Origin: Beijerinckiaceae bacterium
Lineage (GTDB): Bacteria > Pseudomonadota > Alphaproteobacteria > Rhizobiales > Beijerinckiaceae
Direction: 5' to 3'
Assembly (NCBI GenBank): GCA_947380915.1
Contig: CANCSY010000224.1
Coordinates: forward strand, 1 to 5,327
DNA length: 5,327 nucleotides
The position numbers were made by a program, and so were the translations under genes. Below are positions 1 through 5,327 of the stretch, piece by piece. The notes beneath the pieces are model-generated. The model was not told the origin of the DNA. It was given only the letters and a program-made list of their open reading frames with translations, and searched no databases. Positions within the stretch are counted from its first letter, which is position 1. Each line of letters begins with the position of its first letter.

Positions 1-6
1 CCCGCC

Positions 7-576
7 GTGAAAGTCATCGCCAGTTCGGTTCGCAAGGGCAATATCATCGAGCACGAGGATGGCCAGCTCTACGCTGTGCTCTCCGCCGAGAGCTTTCACC
101 CGGGCAAGGGCACGCCCACGACCCAGATCGACATGCGCCGCCTGTCGGACGGTGTGAAGACCCAGGTGCGCTACAAGACCACCGAGCAGGTCGAGCGCGC
201 CTTCGTGGAAGACACCGAATACAGCTATCTCTACTCCGATGGCGACGGCAATCACTTCATGAACGCCGAGAACTATGACCAGCTCAATGTGCCCGACGAC
301 GTCATCGGCTCGCAGAAGGCCTTCCTGCAGGAAGGCCAGAAGATCATCCTGAGCATCTTCAACGGCGTGGCTGTCGGCATACAGCTCCCCCCGCGCGTCA
401 CCCTCGAGGTCATGGAGACCGAGCCGGCCATGAAGGGCCAGACCGCCTCCTCCTCCTTCAAGCCCGCCATCCTGTCGAACGGCGCCCGCACCATGGTGCC
501 CCCCCACATTGCGGTCGGCACCCGCATCGTGGTCCAGACCGAAGATGGCTCCTATGTGGAGCGCGCCAAGGATTGA
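7..576 (+). CDS. efp: Elongation factor P (5' end at or just before window edge)
   Basis: EF-P binds between the ribosomal P and E sites and rescues ribosomes stalled at consecutive prolines. The product is 189 residues, the usual length. It shows the N-terminal KOW-like domain (about 1-60), a central OB domain (about 65-125) and a C-terminal OB domain (about 130-185). The loop HPGKGTP puts Lys34 at the position that is beta-lysylated by EpmA in E. coli; an arginine there would point to rhamnosylation by EarP. The C-terminal family signature runs from Lys152 to Gly171 (KPAILSNG, then VPPHIAVG). The GTG at 7 gives the expected family start (MKVIASS), but the frame stays open to base 1 (Pro-Ala-Val), so a start such as MPAVKV just outside the window is equally possible; no ribosome binding site can be seen. 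Its stop directly abuts that of the convergent gene. A run of seven C lies within the VPPH codons, in frame. Identity is secure. Confidence 0.97.
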   Translation: MKVIASSVRKGNIIEHEDGQLYAVLSAESFHPGKGTPTTQIDMRRLSDGVKTQVRYKTTEQVERAFVEDTEYSYLYSDGDGNHFMNAENYDQLNVPDDVIGSQKAFLQEGQKIILSIFNGVAVGIQLPPRVTLEVMETEPAMKGQTASSSFKPAILSNGARTMVPPHIAVGTRIVVQTEDGSYVERAKD

Positions 577-807
577 TCAGGGTTGGCGGTCCAGCCTGAC
601 CGCGATCTTGCGCAGCAGATGCGAAAATTCATCCGGCGGCGCCTGCTGCGGCGCCGGGTAGATCAGATCGAGCTGGCGTCCGAACCGGTCGCGCTGAAGC
701 TTGTCCCTGAAGGGGTTCGCTGGTCCCGGCGAATCAGCCGGGGAGGTCGGGTCGGGGCTTTCCTCGGCCCAGAGATCCCCTTGGGTCATTTCGGACAATC
801 GCGGCAA
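577..807 (-). CDS. Small NepR-like protein, possible anti-sigma factor
   Basis: A 76-residue acidic, proline-rich N-terminus (to about 35) is followed by a region predicted to form two helices. Residues 42-50 (FGRQLDLIY) and 57-72 (PPDEFSHLLRKIAVRL) follow the NepR pattern of IG..LR..Y, a short linker, then P-D-x-F..LL..L, with the linker one residue shorter than I expect. NepR sequesters the sigma factor EcfG until phosphorylated PhyR binds it; that role here is inference. Third codon positions are mostly G or C, as in the neighbouring genes, which supports real coding. The TTG at 807 is chosen because GGAG (815-818) lies seven bases upstream. An in-frame ATG at 789 would give 70 residues and has no clear ribosome binding site. 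An EcfG-like promoter lies upstream. No phyR or ecfG gene is in view, so this may be an orphan paralogue or an unrelated short helical protein. I am fairly sure it is a gene and only moderately sure of the family. Confidence 0.6.
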   Translation of the reverse strand: MPRLSEMTQGDLWAEESPDPTSPADSPGPANPFRDKLQRDRFGRQLDLIYPAPQQAPPDEFSHLLRKIAVRLDRQP

Positions 808-841
808 GGCATGGCTCCAGCTTCGGGTTCAGCTTGAGCAT

Positions 842-866
842 AATGCCCCCGCGATGGCTTGGTTCC
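842..866 (-). promoter_or_regulatory. Candidate EcfG-type (general stress) promoter
   Basis: On the - strand, GGAAC (866-862) is followed by 16 bases and then CATT (845-842). The alphaproteobacterial EcfG consensus is GGAAC-N16/17-CGTT, so there is a single mismatch in the -10 element. Initiation a few bases further on, near 835, would leave a leader of about 28 bases before the TTG start at 807, with room for the GGAG at 815-818. It is the only promoter-like element I found in the 95-base gap between the dehydrogenase and the NepR-like gene. The rest of the gap (808-841 and 867-902) shows no strong hairpin and no RNA gene. Known nepR genes are commonly under EcfG control, so the placement fits. 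A chance match cannot be excluded. Confidence 0.4.
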
Positions 867-902
867 AGCTATCCGAGAAAAATCTGACGATATGGAAGGC
901 GC

Positions 903-1889
903 TCACCGCCCGTCGGCTATGACGCAGCCCTCCGGCGCCTCCGCCCCATCGAGCACGGCCACCATGGTTCTGGCGATGATCATATTGGTGCGCGCCAGCC
1001 CCTCGCGGGTCGAGGCCGCCGAATGGGGCGTCCCCACCACATTGGGGAGCGCCAGCAGCGCCTGCGCCACCGGTTTCAGCTCCGGATCCGCCTCGCCCTC
1101 ATAGACGTCGAGCCCGGCGCCGCCGAGATGGCCGCTGCGCAGGGCCTCCAGCAGGGCCTGGTCATCCACCAGCCCGCCGCGCGCGGTGTTGATGAGGATC
1201 GCGCCGGGTTTCATGGCGGCCAGCTCCGCCGCGCTGATGAGATGGCGGGTCTGCGCACTCAGGGGCGCGTGGATGCTCACATAGTCGCTTTCGCGCAAAA
1301 GCGTCGCCAGATCGGTGAAGGCGACGCCCTGCGCTTCTACCCAGGCAAGATCGGGGCGCGGCGTGTGGCCAAGTAGTTTCGCCTCGAAACCTTTGAGCCG
1401 CTGCGCCAGCGCTTTGCCAGAGCGGCCCATGCCGATGATCCCGACGGTCTTGCGATAGAGATCCGTGCTGACGCGGATCGACCAATCCCCTGACAGCATG
1501 GCGTTCTGCTGCTCGCGCATGCGACGGCCCACCGCCAGCATGAGGCCGACCGCCGCATCCGCCACCGAAGCGTCGTTGCCCCCCGTGGCGATGGCGGCCA
1601 CACGGCCTGCTTCCTTGATGGAGATAATGTCGAGTCGCTCATATCCCACGCCCCGCCGCGCAAAAACCCGGCATTCGGGCAGGGTGGCCACGAGATCGCG
1701 GGTCACATGGGCCGAGGGGCCGATGATCCATCCCTGCGCGCCCGCCAGCAGCGCCCGCAGATCTTCTTCCGAATGCTGCGCCTCGGGCTTGGCGGGCAGC
1801 ACGGGCTCGCAGCCATTGGCGCGCAGATAGTCCAGCGCGGCTCCATCGAAATTCGGCGGGGTGACGACAACCTTGCGCAATCCGCTCAT
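903..1889 (-). CDS. D-2-hydroxyacid dehydrogenase (phosphoglycerate dehydrogenase-like)
   Basis: A 328-residue cytosolic NAD(P)-dependent enzyme that interconverts 2-oxo acids and D-2-hydroxy acids. The substrate-binding domain is about 1-100 and 290-328, around a Rossmann domain at about 101-289. The dinucleotide motif G153-M-G-R-S-G158 is intact. The catalytic Arg237 (NTARGGLVDD), Glu266 (DVYEGE) and His289 (TPHSAAS) keep the same spacing as Arg240, Glu269 and His292 of E. coli SerA. The substrate loop at 77-83 (ARRGVGY) is typical. It has no C-terminal ACT regulatory domain, so it is a short form. The end of the second Rossmann strand reads LLGHTPRPD, without the acidic residue expected for NAD, which suggests NADP(H). 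The ATG at 1889 lies one base after the gpmI stop (TGAGATG) without a clear Shine-Dalgarno, implying coupled translation. Candidate substrates are 3-phosphoglycerate, hydroxypyruvate or glyoxylate; sequence reading alone cannot decide, so no gene symbol is given. Confidence 0.92.
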   Translation of the reverse strand: MSGLRKVVVTPPNFDGAALDYLRANGCEPVLPAKPEAQHSEEDLRALLAGAQGWIIGPSAHVTRDLVATLPECRVFARRGVGYERLDIISIKEAGRVAAIATGGNDASVADAAVGLMLAVGRRMREQQNAMLSGDWSIRVSTDLYRKTVGIIGMGRSGKALAQRLKGFEAKLLGHTPRPDLAWVEAQGVAFTDLATLLRESDYVSIHAPLSAQTRHLISAAELAAMKPGAILINTARGGLVDDQALLEALRSGHLGGAGLDVYEGEADPELKPVAQALLALPNVVGTPHSAASTREGLARTNMIIARTMVAVLDGAEAPEGCVIADGR

Positions 1890-1890
1890 C

Positions 1891-3411
1891 TCAGCGCCGC
1901 AGCAGGGAGGCGCCGGTCATCTCAGCCGGTTTGGGCAGGCCCATCATGTCGAGCATGGTGGGGGCGAGATCGGCGAGGCGTCCATTGGCGAGGGAGGAGG
2001 CCTGCGCGCCCATCACGATCACAGGCACGGGATTGGTGGTGTGGGCGGTGTGCGGGCCCCCCGTTTCGGGATCGCGCATCATTTCGCAATTGCCGTGGTC
2101 GGCGGTGACGAGCAGGGCGCCGCCAGACCGGTTCAGGGCCTCCACGATGCGCCCCAGCCCCGCATCCACCGTCTCCACCGCCTTGATGGCGGCGGGCAGC
2201 ACGCCCGTATGGCCGACCATGTCGGGATTGGCGAAGTTCAGCACGATCATGTCGTATTTGCCAGAATCAATGGCGTCGACCGCCTTCTGGGTCAGCTCGG
2301 GCGCGGACATTTCGGGCTGCAGGTCATAGGTCGCCACCTTGGGAGAGGGGACCATGGTGCGGTCCTCGCCCGCATAGGGCCGCTCCTCGCCGCCATTGAG
2401 GAAATAGGTGACGTGGGGATATTTCTCGGTCTCGGCCATGCGCAGCTGGGTCCGCCCCGCATCCGCCACCACCTTCCCCAGCACATTGTCGAGGCTCTGG
2501 GGGGCGAAGAGCGTGCTCATGAAGCGGTCGAGGTCCGTGCTGTATTGGGTGAGGCCTGCAGCGGCGGAAAAATGCACCACTTTCTTGCGCTCGAAGCCCT
2601 TGAAGGCGGGGTCGAGCATGGCGCCCAGTAATTCGCGCACCCGGTCGGCGCGGAAGTTGAAGCAGAGCACGCCGTCCCCATCCTTCATGCCCTGATAGTC
2701 CCCGACCACGGCGGGGTCGATGAATTCGTCGCTCTTGTCGTGGGCGTAGGCGTCAGCCACCACCGCCAGCGGATCAGGGAAGCGGGGGGCCTCCGCGCTC
2801 ACCAGCAGATCATAGGCCCGCGACACCCGCTCCCAGCGATTGTCACGATCCATGGCGTAGTAGCGCCCGCAGACCGTGGCCACGGTGACGGAAGGCGGCA
2901 GCGCCGCCAGAAGGCGCTTGAGGTCTTCATCGCTCGAGCGGGGCGGGGTGTCGCGGCCATCGGTGAAGGCGTGGAGGTATGTGCGCACGCCAGCCGCCGC
3001 CACATAGGCCGCCAGCGCCGCCGCATGGTCCTGATGGGAATGGACGCCGCCGGGCGAGACCAGACCCAGCAGATGGCAGGCGCCGCCGGACTGGCGCAGG
3101 GCCTCGATGAAGGCGTTGAGCTGCGGGATCTGCGCCAGCCCGCCGCTCTCCACCGTATCGGACACGCGCGGCAGATCCTGCATCACCACCCTGCCCGCGC
3201 CGATGTTCAGATGCCCCACCTCGGAATTGCCCATCTGCCCCCTGGGCAGGCCCACATCCTTGCCGGACGTGTCGAGGAAGGCGTGGGGGGAGGTGGCCCA
3301 GAGCGCATCGAAGGTGGGGGTCTTCGCCTGCCGCACCGCATTGTCGGCGATCTCCTCCCGCCAGCCCCAACCATCGAGAACGACGAGCATGACCGGACGA
3401 TGCTTCTGCAT
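1891..3411 (-). CDS. gpmI: 2,3-bisphosphoglycerate-independent phosphoglycerate mutase
   Basis: Cofactor-independent mutase that interconverts 3- and 2-phosphoglycerate in glycolysis and gluconeogenesis through a phosphoserine intermediate, using two metal ions (usually Mn2+). At 506 residues it is normal length and complete. The alkaline-phosphatase-like domain is about 1-77 and 310-506, and the phosphotransferase domain is about 78-309. Visible active-site residues are Asp13 (VLDGWG), nucleophile Ser63 (MGNSEVGH), His124 (GGVHSH), Arg153 and Asp154 (DGRDTPP), Arg254 and Arg257 (FNFRADR), Lys330 (EKYPH), Asp397 and His401 (NPDMVGHTG), Asp438 and His439 (TADHGN) and His457 (HTAHTTNPV). The ATG at 3411 is preceded by AGAGGA, seven bases upstream. 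It is the first gene of a probable two-gene unit with the dehydrogenase that follows after one base. It is unrelated to the cofactor-dependent GpmA. No residue looks missing or unusual. Confidence 0.98.
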   Translation of the reverse strand: MQKHRPVMLVVLDGWGWREEIADNAVRQAKTPTFDALWATSPHAFLDTSGKDVGLPRGQMGNSEVGHLNIGAGRVVMQDLPRVSDTVESGGLAQIPQLNAFIEALRQSGGACHLLGLVSPGGVHSHQDHAAALAAYVAAAGVRTYLHAFTDGRDTPPRSSDEDLKRLLAALPPSVTVATVCGRYYAMDRDNRWERVSRAYDLLVSAEAPRFPDPLAVVADAYAHDKSDEFIDPAVVGDYQGMKDGDGVLCFNFRADRVRELLGAMLDPAFKGFERKKVVHFSAAAGLTQYSTDLDRFMSTLFAPQSLDNVLGKVVADAGRTQLRMAETEKYPHVTYFLNGGEERPYAGEDRTMVPSPKVATYDLQPEMSAPELTQKAVDAIDSGKYDMIVLNFANPDMVGHTGVLPAAIKAVETVDAGLGRIVEALNRSGGALLVTADHGNCEMMRDPETGGPHTAHTTNPVPVIVMGAQASSLANGRLADLAPTMLDMMGLPKPAEMTGASLLRR

Positions 3412-3418
3412 GGGGGAA

Positions 3419-3424
3419 TCCTCT
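3419..3424 (-). promoter_or_regulatory. Ribosome binding site of gpmI
   Basis: AGAGGA on the - strand, with seven bases between it and the ATG at 3411-3409. It supports that start over any internal one. Confidence 0.65.
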
Positions 3425-3443
3425 GGGCGGTGGGCGCGGGCGG

Positions 3444-3472
3444 GTTCTAGCGGGGAATGGGGGCTGGTTCAA
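3444..3472 (-). promoter_or_regulatory. Candidate housekeeping promoter for gpmI
   Basis: TTGAAC (3472-3467) and TAGAAC (3449-3444) are separated by 17 bases on the - strand. Each hexamer matches the sigma-70 consensus at four of six positions and the spacing is ideal. They lie in the only sizeable gap between the FAD oxidoreductase and gpmI, giving a leader of about 30 bases. This supports gpmI starting its own transcription unit, although read-through from the upstream genes is not excluded because no good terminator is visible between them. Confidence 0.4.
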
Positions 3473-3476
3473 CAGA

Positions 3477-3503
3477 TGGGGATCCCCAACAGGAATTACC
3501 TGT
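3477..3503. repeat. Two abutting short palindromes upstream of gpmI
   Basis: TGGGGATCCCCA (3477-3488) is a perfect 12-base palindrome. It is followed immediately by ACAGGAATTACCTGT (3489-3503), an inverted repeat with 5-base arms around a 5-base centre. They fill the space between the stop codon of the FAD oxidoreductase and the candidate gpmI -35 element, starting four bases upstream of it. They could be operator sites or a weak processing or termination structure at the end of the upstream transcript. No T-run follows, so a classical intrinsic terminator is unlikely. Confidence 0.5.
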
Positions 3504-4600
3504 CAGACCAACCCCGCCACATACCCGCCAATCGCCAGCGATGACGTCAGCCCCGGCGATTCAATCCCGAACAGGTTCACCAGCCCCGCAACCCCATGCT
3601 CACGCGGGCCTTCGATGACGAAATCCTGGCCCGGCGCGCCCGGGGGGACGATCTTGGGGCGGATGCCGGAATAGGCGGGCTGCAGGGCGTCGGACGGCAG
3701 GTCCGGCCAGTAGCGGCGGATGGCGGCGTAGAACCCATCGCCCCGGCGCGGGTCCACCTGATAGTCGATCTCCTCCACCCATTCCACATCCGGCCCGAAG
3801 CGGGCCTGTCCCGCCAGATCGAGGGTCAGATGGGTGCCGAGCCCCCCGGGCACGGGCACGGGATAGATGAGCCTTGCGAAGGGCGAGCGACCCGCCAGGG
3901 TGAAATAATTGCCCTTGGCCCACCAGGTCCCGGGGATGCGCTCGGGCGGCATGCCCTCGATGCGCCGGGCGAGAGCCGGCGCCCCCAGGCCCGCCGCATT
4001 GATGAAGAGTTTGCAGCGCAGCCCCATGGGCTCGGCCCCGCCCGCGTCGATCTCGATACCGTCGGCCGTCACGCGCCCGCCCAGCACCGGGGTTTCGCAA
4101 ACCAGCGTCGCCCCGTGGGCCTCAGCCTCGCCCAGCAGGCTCAGCATATAGGCGTGGCTGTCGATGATGCCCGTGGAGGGGGAGAGCAGGGCGCCGGTGC
4201 AGGAGAGGGCGGGCTCCAGCGCCTGCGCCTGCGCCGCGCTCAGCAGCTCCATATCCTCGACGCCATTGACGGCGGCCCGCGCGCGGATGCCCGCCAGCTT
4301 CTCCAGCTCCACCGCGTCGGTGGCGACGATCAGCTTGCCGCAGCGCTTGTGCGGCAGGCCGCGTTCACCGAGATAGTCGAAGAGCGCCCGGCGGCCCTCC
4401 ACGCAGAAGCGGGCCATGAGGCTGTCATGGGGATAATAGATGCCCGCATGGATGACCTCGCTGTTGCGGGCCGAGGTCTCCGTGCCGAAGCTCTCGGCCT
4501 TGTCGAGGATGAGCACCTCGCGCCCAGCCAGCGCCAGCGCGCGGGCGACCGCCAGCCCGACCACGCCTGCGCCCGCGACGATGCAATCGACCTCTTCCAA
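3503..4600 (-). CDS. FAD-dependent oxidoreductase, L-2-hydroxyglutarate oxidase/dehydrogenase family
   Basis: A 365-residue flavoprotein of the D-amino-acid-oxidase fold. The family oxidises L-2-hydroxyglutarate or related L-2-hydroxy acids to 2-oxo acids, passing electrons to the quinone pool or to oxygen. The FAD-binding motif G10-A-G-V-V-G15 with Asp33 at the end of the second strand is intact. [15 protein letters not shown] (42-56) is the hallmark of the LhgO/L2HGDH group. GTHLTLDL (255-262), RYWP (296-299), GIRPK (312-316) and the C-terminal FAD loop [15 protein letters not shown] (344-358) also fit. There is no signal peptide or membrane segment. It is shorter than E. coli LhgO (about 420 residues) but complete at both ends. 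It starts with TTG at 4600, six bases after GGGAG (4607-4611), and no ATG or GTG lies in frame nearby. The gap to the pirin stop is 16 bases, so the two are probably co-transcribed. The exact substrate is inferred; a broader 2-hydroxy-acid oxidase is possible. Confidence 0.88.
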   Translation of the reverse strand: MEEVDCIVAGAGVVGLAVARALALAGREVLILDKAESFGTETSARNSEVIHAGIYYPHDSLMARFCVEGRRALFDYLGERGLPHKRCGKLIVATDAVELEKLAGIRARAAVNGVEDMELLSAAQAQALEPALSCTGALLSPSTGIIDSHAYMLSLLGEAEAHGATLVCETPVLGGRVTADGIEIDAGGAEPMGLRCKLFINAAGLGAPALARRIEGMPPERIPGTWWAKGNYFTLAGRSPFARLIYPVPVPGGLGTHLTLDLAGQARFGPDVEWVEEIDYQVDPRRGDGFYAAIRRYWPDLPSDALQPAYSGIRPKIVPPGAPGQDFVIEGPREHGVAGLVNLFGIESPGLTSSLAIGGYVAGLV

Positions 4601-4606
4601 GCCGGA

Positions 4607-4611
4607 CTCCC
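4607..4611 (-). promoter_or_regulatory. Ribosome binding site that fixes a TTG start
   Basis: GGGAG on the - strand, six bases before the TTG at 4600-4598. The first in-frame ATG is at codon 62, after the FAD motif, so this site decides the start of the oxidoreductase. Confidence 0.6.
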
Positions 4612-4616
4612 GTGCT

Positions 4617-5327
4617 TCAGAGCGCGCCCATTTTCCCGGCGCGATAATCGGCCATGGCCTGGCGGATCTCGTCCTGGCTGTTCATGACGAAGGGGCCATA
4701 GGCCACCACCGGCTCGTCGATGGGCTCGCCCCCCAGCAGCAGCAGGATGGCGTCGTCCAGCGCCTCGATCTCGATGGTGGCGCCCGCATGGCTGAAGGTC
4801 ACGAAACGCGAGGCGGCGACTTCGGTCTCGCCATTGATCCTGACCTTGCCCGCCAGCACCGGCAGCAGGGCCGTGTCGCCCTCGTTGAGGGTGAGGGTGG
4901 TTCGGTCGCCCGCCTTCAGGCGGAGGTCCCAGACCTGCACGGGGGTGAAGGTGGAGGCGGGGCCGCGCGCCCCCTCAAACTCGCCCGCAATCACCCGCAC
5001 CACGCCCCCGCCCACGGAAACGTCGGGGATCTGCTCCTTGCGGATGTCCTGATAATGGGGCGCCGCCGACTTGTCGCGGCGCGGCAGGTTCACCCAGAGC
5101 TGGGACATGGAGACCACGCCGCCGCGCTTGGCCGCCGCGCGCGAATGGAACTCCTCATGCACGAGGCCCGAGCCCGCCGTCATCCACTGGACGTCGCCGG
5201 GGCCGATGCAGCCGATGGCGCCGGTGGAGTCGCGATGCTCCACCTCGCCGTCATAGACGATGGTGACGGTCTCGAAGCCCTTGTGCGGGTGCGGCCCCAC
5301 GCCCGGCGGCTTGTCCGAGGGGCGGAA
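4617..5327 (-). CDS. Pirin family protein, N-terminus cut by window edge
   Basis: A bicupin iron-binding protein. Bacterial pirins such as E. coli YhhW have quercetin 2,3-dioxygenase activity in vitro, while others act as metabolic regulators; the role here is unknown. The frame is open to the last base (reading [17 protein letters not shown]), so a GTG at 5300 is internal and roughly the first 50 residues are missing compared with the usual 280-290. In the visible part the N-terminal cupin carries all four metal ligands: both histidines of HPHKG (5289-5283) and the His and Glu of [18 protein letters not shown] and [10 protein letters not shown] are typical pirin segments. The C-terminal cupin contains [20 protein letters not shown] and ends in [12 protein letters not shown]. 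It is the first visible gene of the leftward unit, 16 bases before the FAD oxidoreductase. Identity is secure; substrate and start are not visible. Confidence 0.93.
   Translation of the reverse strand, partial: FRPSDKPPGVGPHPHKGFETVTIVYDGEVEHRDSTGAIGCIGPGDVQWMTAGSGLVHEEFHSRAAAKRGGVVSMSQLWVNLPRRDKSAAPHYQDIRKEQIPDVSVGGGVVRVIAGEFEGARGPASTFTPVQVWDLRLKAGDRTTLTLNEGDTALLPVLAGKVRINGETEVAASRFVTFSHAGATIEIEALDDAILLLLGGEPIDEPVVAYGPFVMNSQDEIRQAMADYRAGKMGAL

Noticed and set aside
638..655. GGCGCC-TGCTGC-GGCGCC hairpin, considered as a terminator for efp
   Set aside because: It lies inside the coding region of the convergent gene, about 60 bases past the efp stop, with no T-run. GGCGCC is itself palindromic and common in GC-rich DNA.
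583..837. + strand frame of 84 codons opposite the NepR-like gene
   Set aside because: Arg-rich shadow translation with no motif; the - strand frame has better codon use and a recognisable pattern.
734..841. Alternative - strand frame from ATG 841 (begins MLKLNPKLEP, 35 codons), considered as a true N-terminus joined by a frameshift
   Set aside because: The first codons look gene-like, but the ATG directly follows the candidate -10 element and so would precede the transcript start. The frame stops without known similarity, and the 807 frame has its own start and ribosome binding site.
896..912. Short GGCG/CGCC stem at the end of the dehydrogenase gene, considered as a terminator
   Set aside because: Only four base pairs, and the nearby run of five T (- strand) is too far downstream to act with it.
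1861..2631. Long + strand open frame (256 codons) opposite gpmI
   Set aside because: His- and Gly-rich translation typical of an antisense shadow. gpmI is intact with all catalytic residues. The same applies to 2740-3450.
3596..4687. Long + strand open frame (363 codons) opposite the FAD oxidoreductase
   Set aside because: It mirrors a clearly homologous gene in high-GC DNA, where antisense frames stay open by codon bias. Its translation shows no recognisable domain.
5298..5300. GTG at 5300 as the start of the pirin gene
   Set aside because: It falls next to the metal-binding HPHKG motif, the frame is open to the window edge with typical upstream pirin residues, and about 50 N-terminal residues would be missing.

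Overview
The window is high-GC bacterial DNA, coding almost end to end, and reads as an ordinary chromosome segment of an alphaproteobacterium. The best guess within that class is Hyphomicrobiales (Rhizobiales). The main clues are the EF-P subtype, which begins [12 protein letters not shown] and has the HPGKGTP loop, and a small protein resembling the alphaproteobacterial anti-sigma factor NepR. The order-level placement is a judgement from remembered family sequences, not a search. I see no tRNA, rRNA, CRISPR array, insertion sequence or phage gene.

Layout. On the + strand, positions 7-576 encode elongation factor P (efp), whose start lies at or just before the window edge. Everything else is on the - strand. 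Read in the direction of transcription, from the right edge leftwards, it runs: a pirin family protein (4617 to beyond 5327, N-terminus cut off); an FAD-dependent oxidoreductase of the L-2-hydroxyglutarate oxidase family (3503-4600, TTG start, 16 bases after pirin); a 91-base gap with a candidate promoter and two abutting palindromes; cofactor-independent phosphoglycerate mutase gpmI (1891-3411); a D-2-hydroxyacid dehydrogenase (903-1889, one base after the gpmI stop); a 95-base gap; and a 76-residue protein that looks NepR-like (577-807). The last gene converges on efp, and the two stop codons touch in the hexamer TGATCA.

How the genes fit together. Pirin and the FAD oxidoreductase look like one transcription unit, and gpmI plus the dehydrogenase another, probably translationally coupled. 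gpmI interconverts 3- and 2-phosphoglycerate. The dehydrogenase belongs to the family that holds phosphoglycerate dehydrogenase and glyoxylate/hydroxypyruvate reductases, so a link through three-carbon acid metabolism is plausible but unproven. The FAD enzyme acts on L-2-hydroxy acids and may remove by-products.

The most interesting part is the left end of the - strand. The small gene carries the two-helix pattern of NepR, the anti-sigma factor of the alphaproteobacterial general stress response. The gap before it holds a GGAAC-N16-CATT element, one base from the EcfG-type promoter consensus GGAAC-N16/17-CGTT. The two signals were found independently and support each other, although no phyR, ecfG or histidine kinase gene lies in the window.
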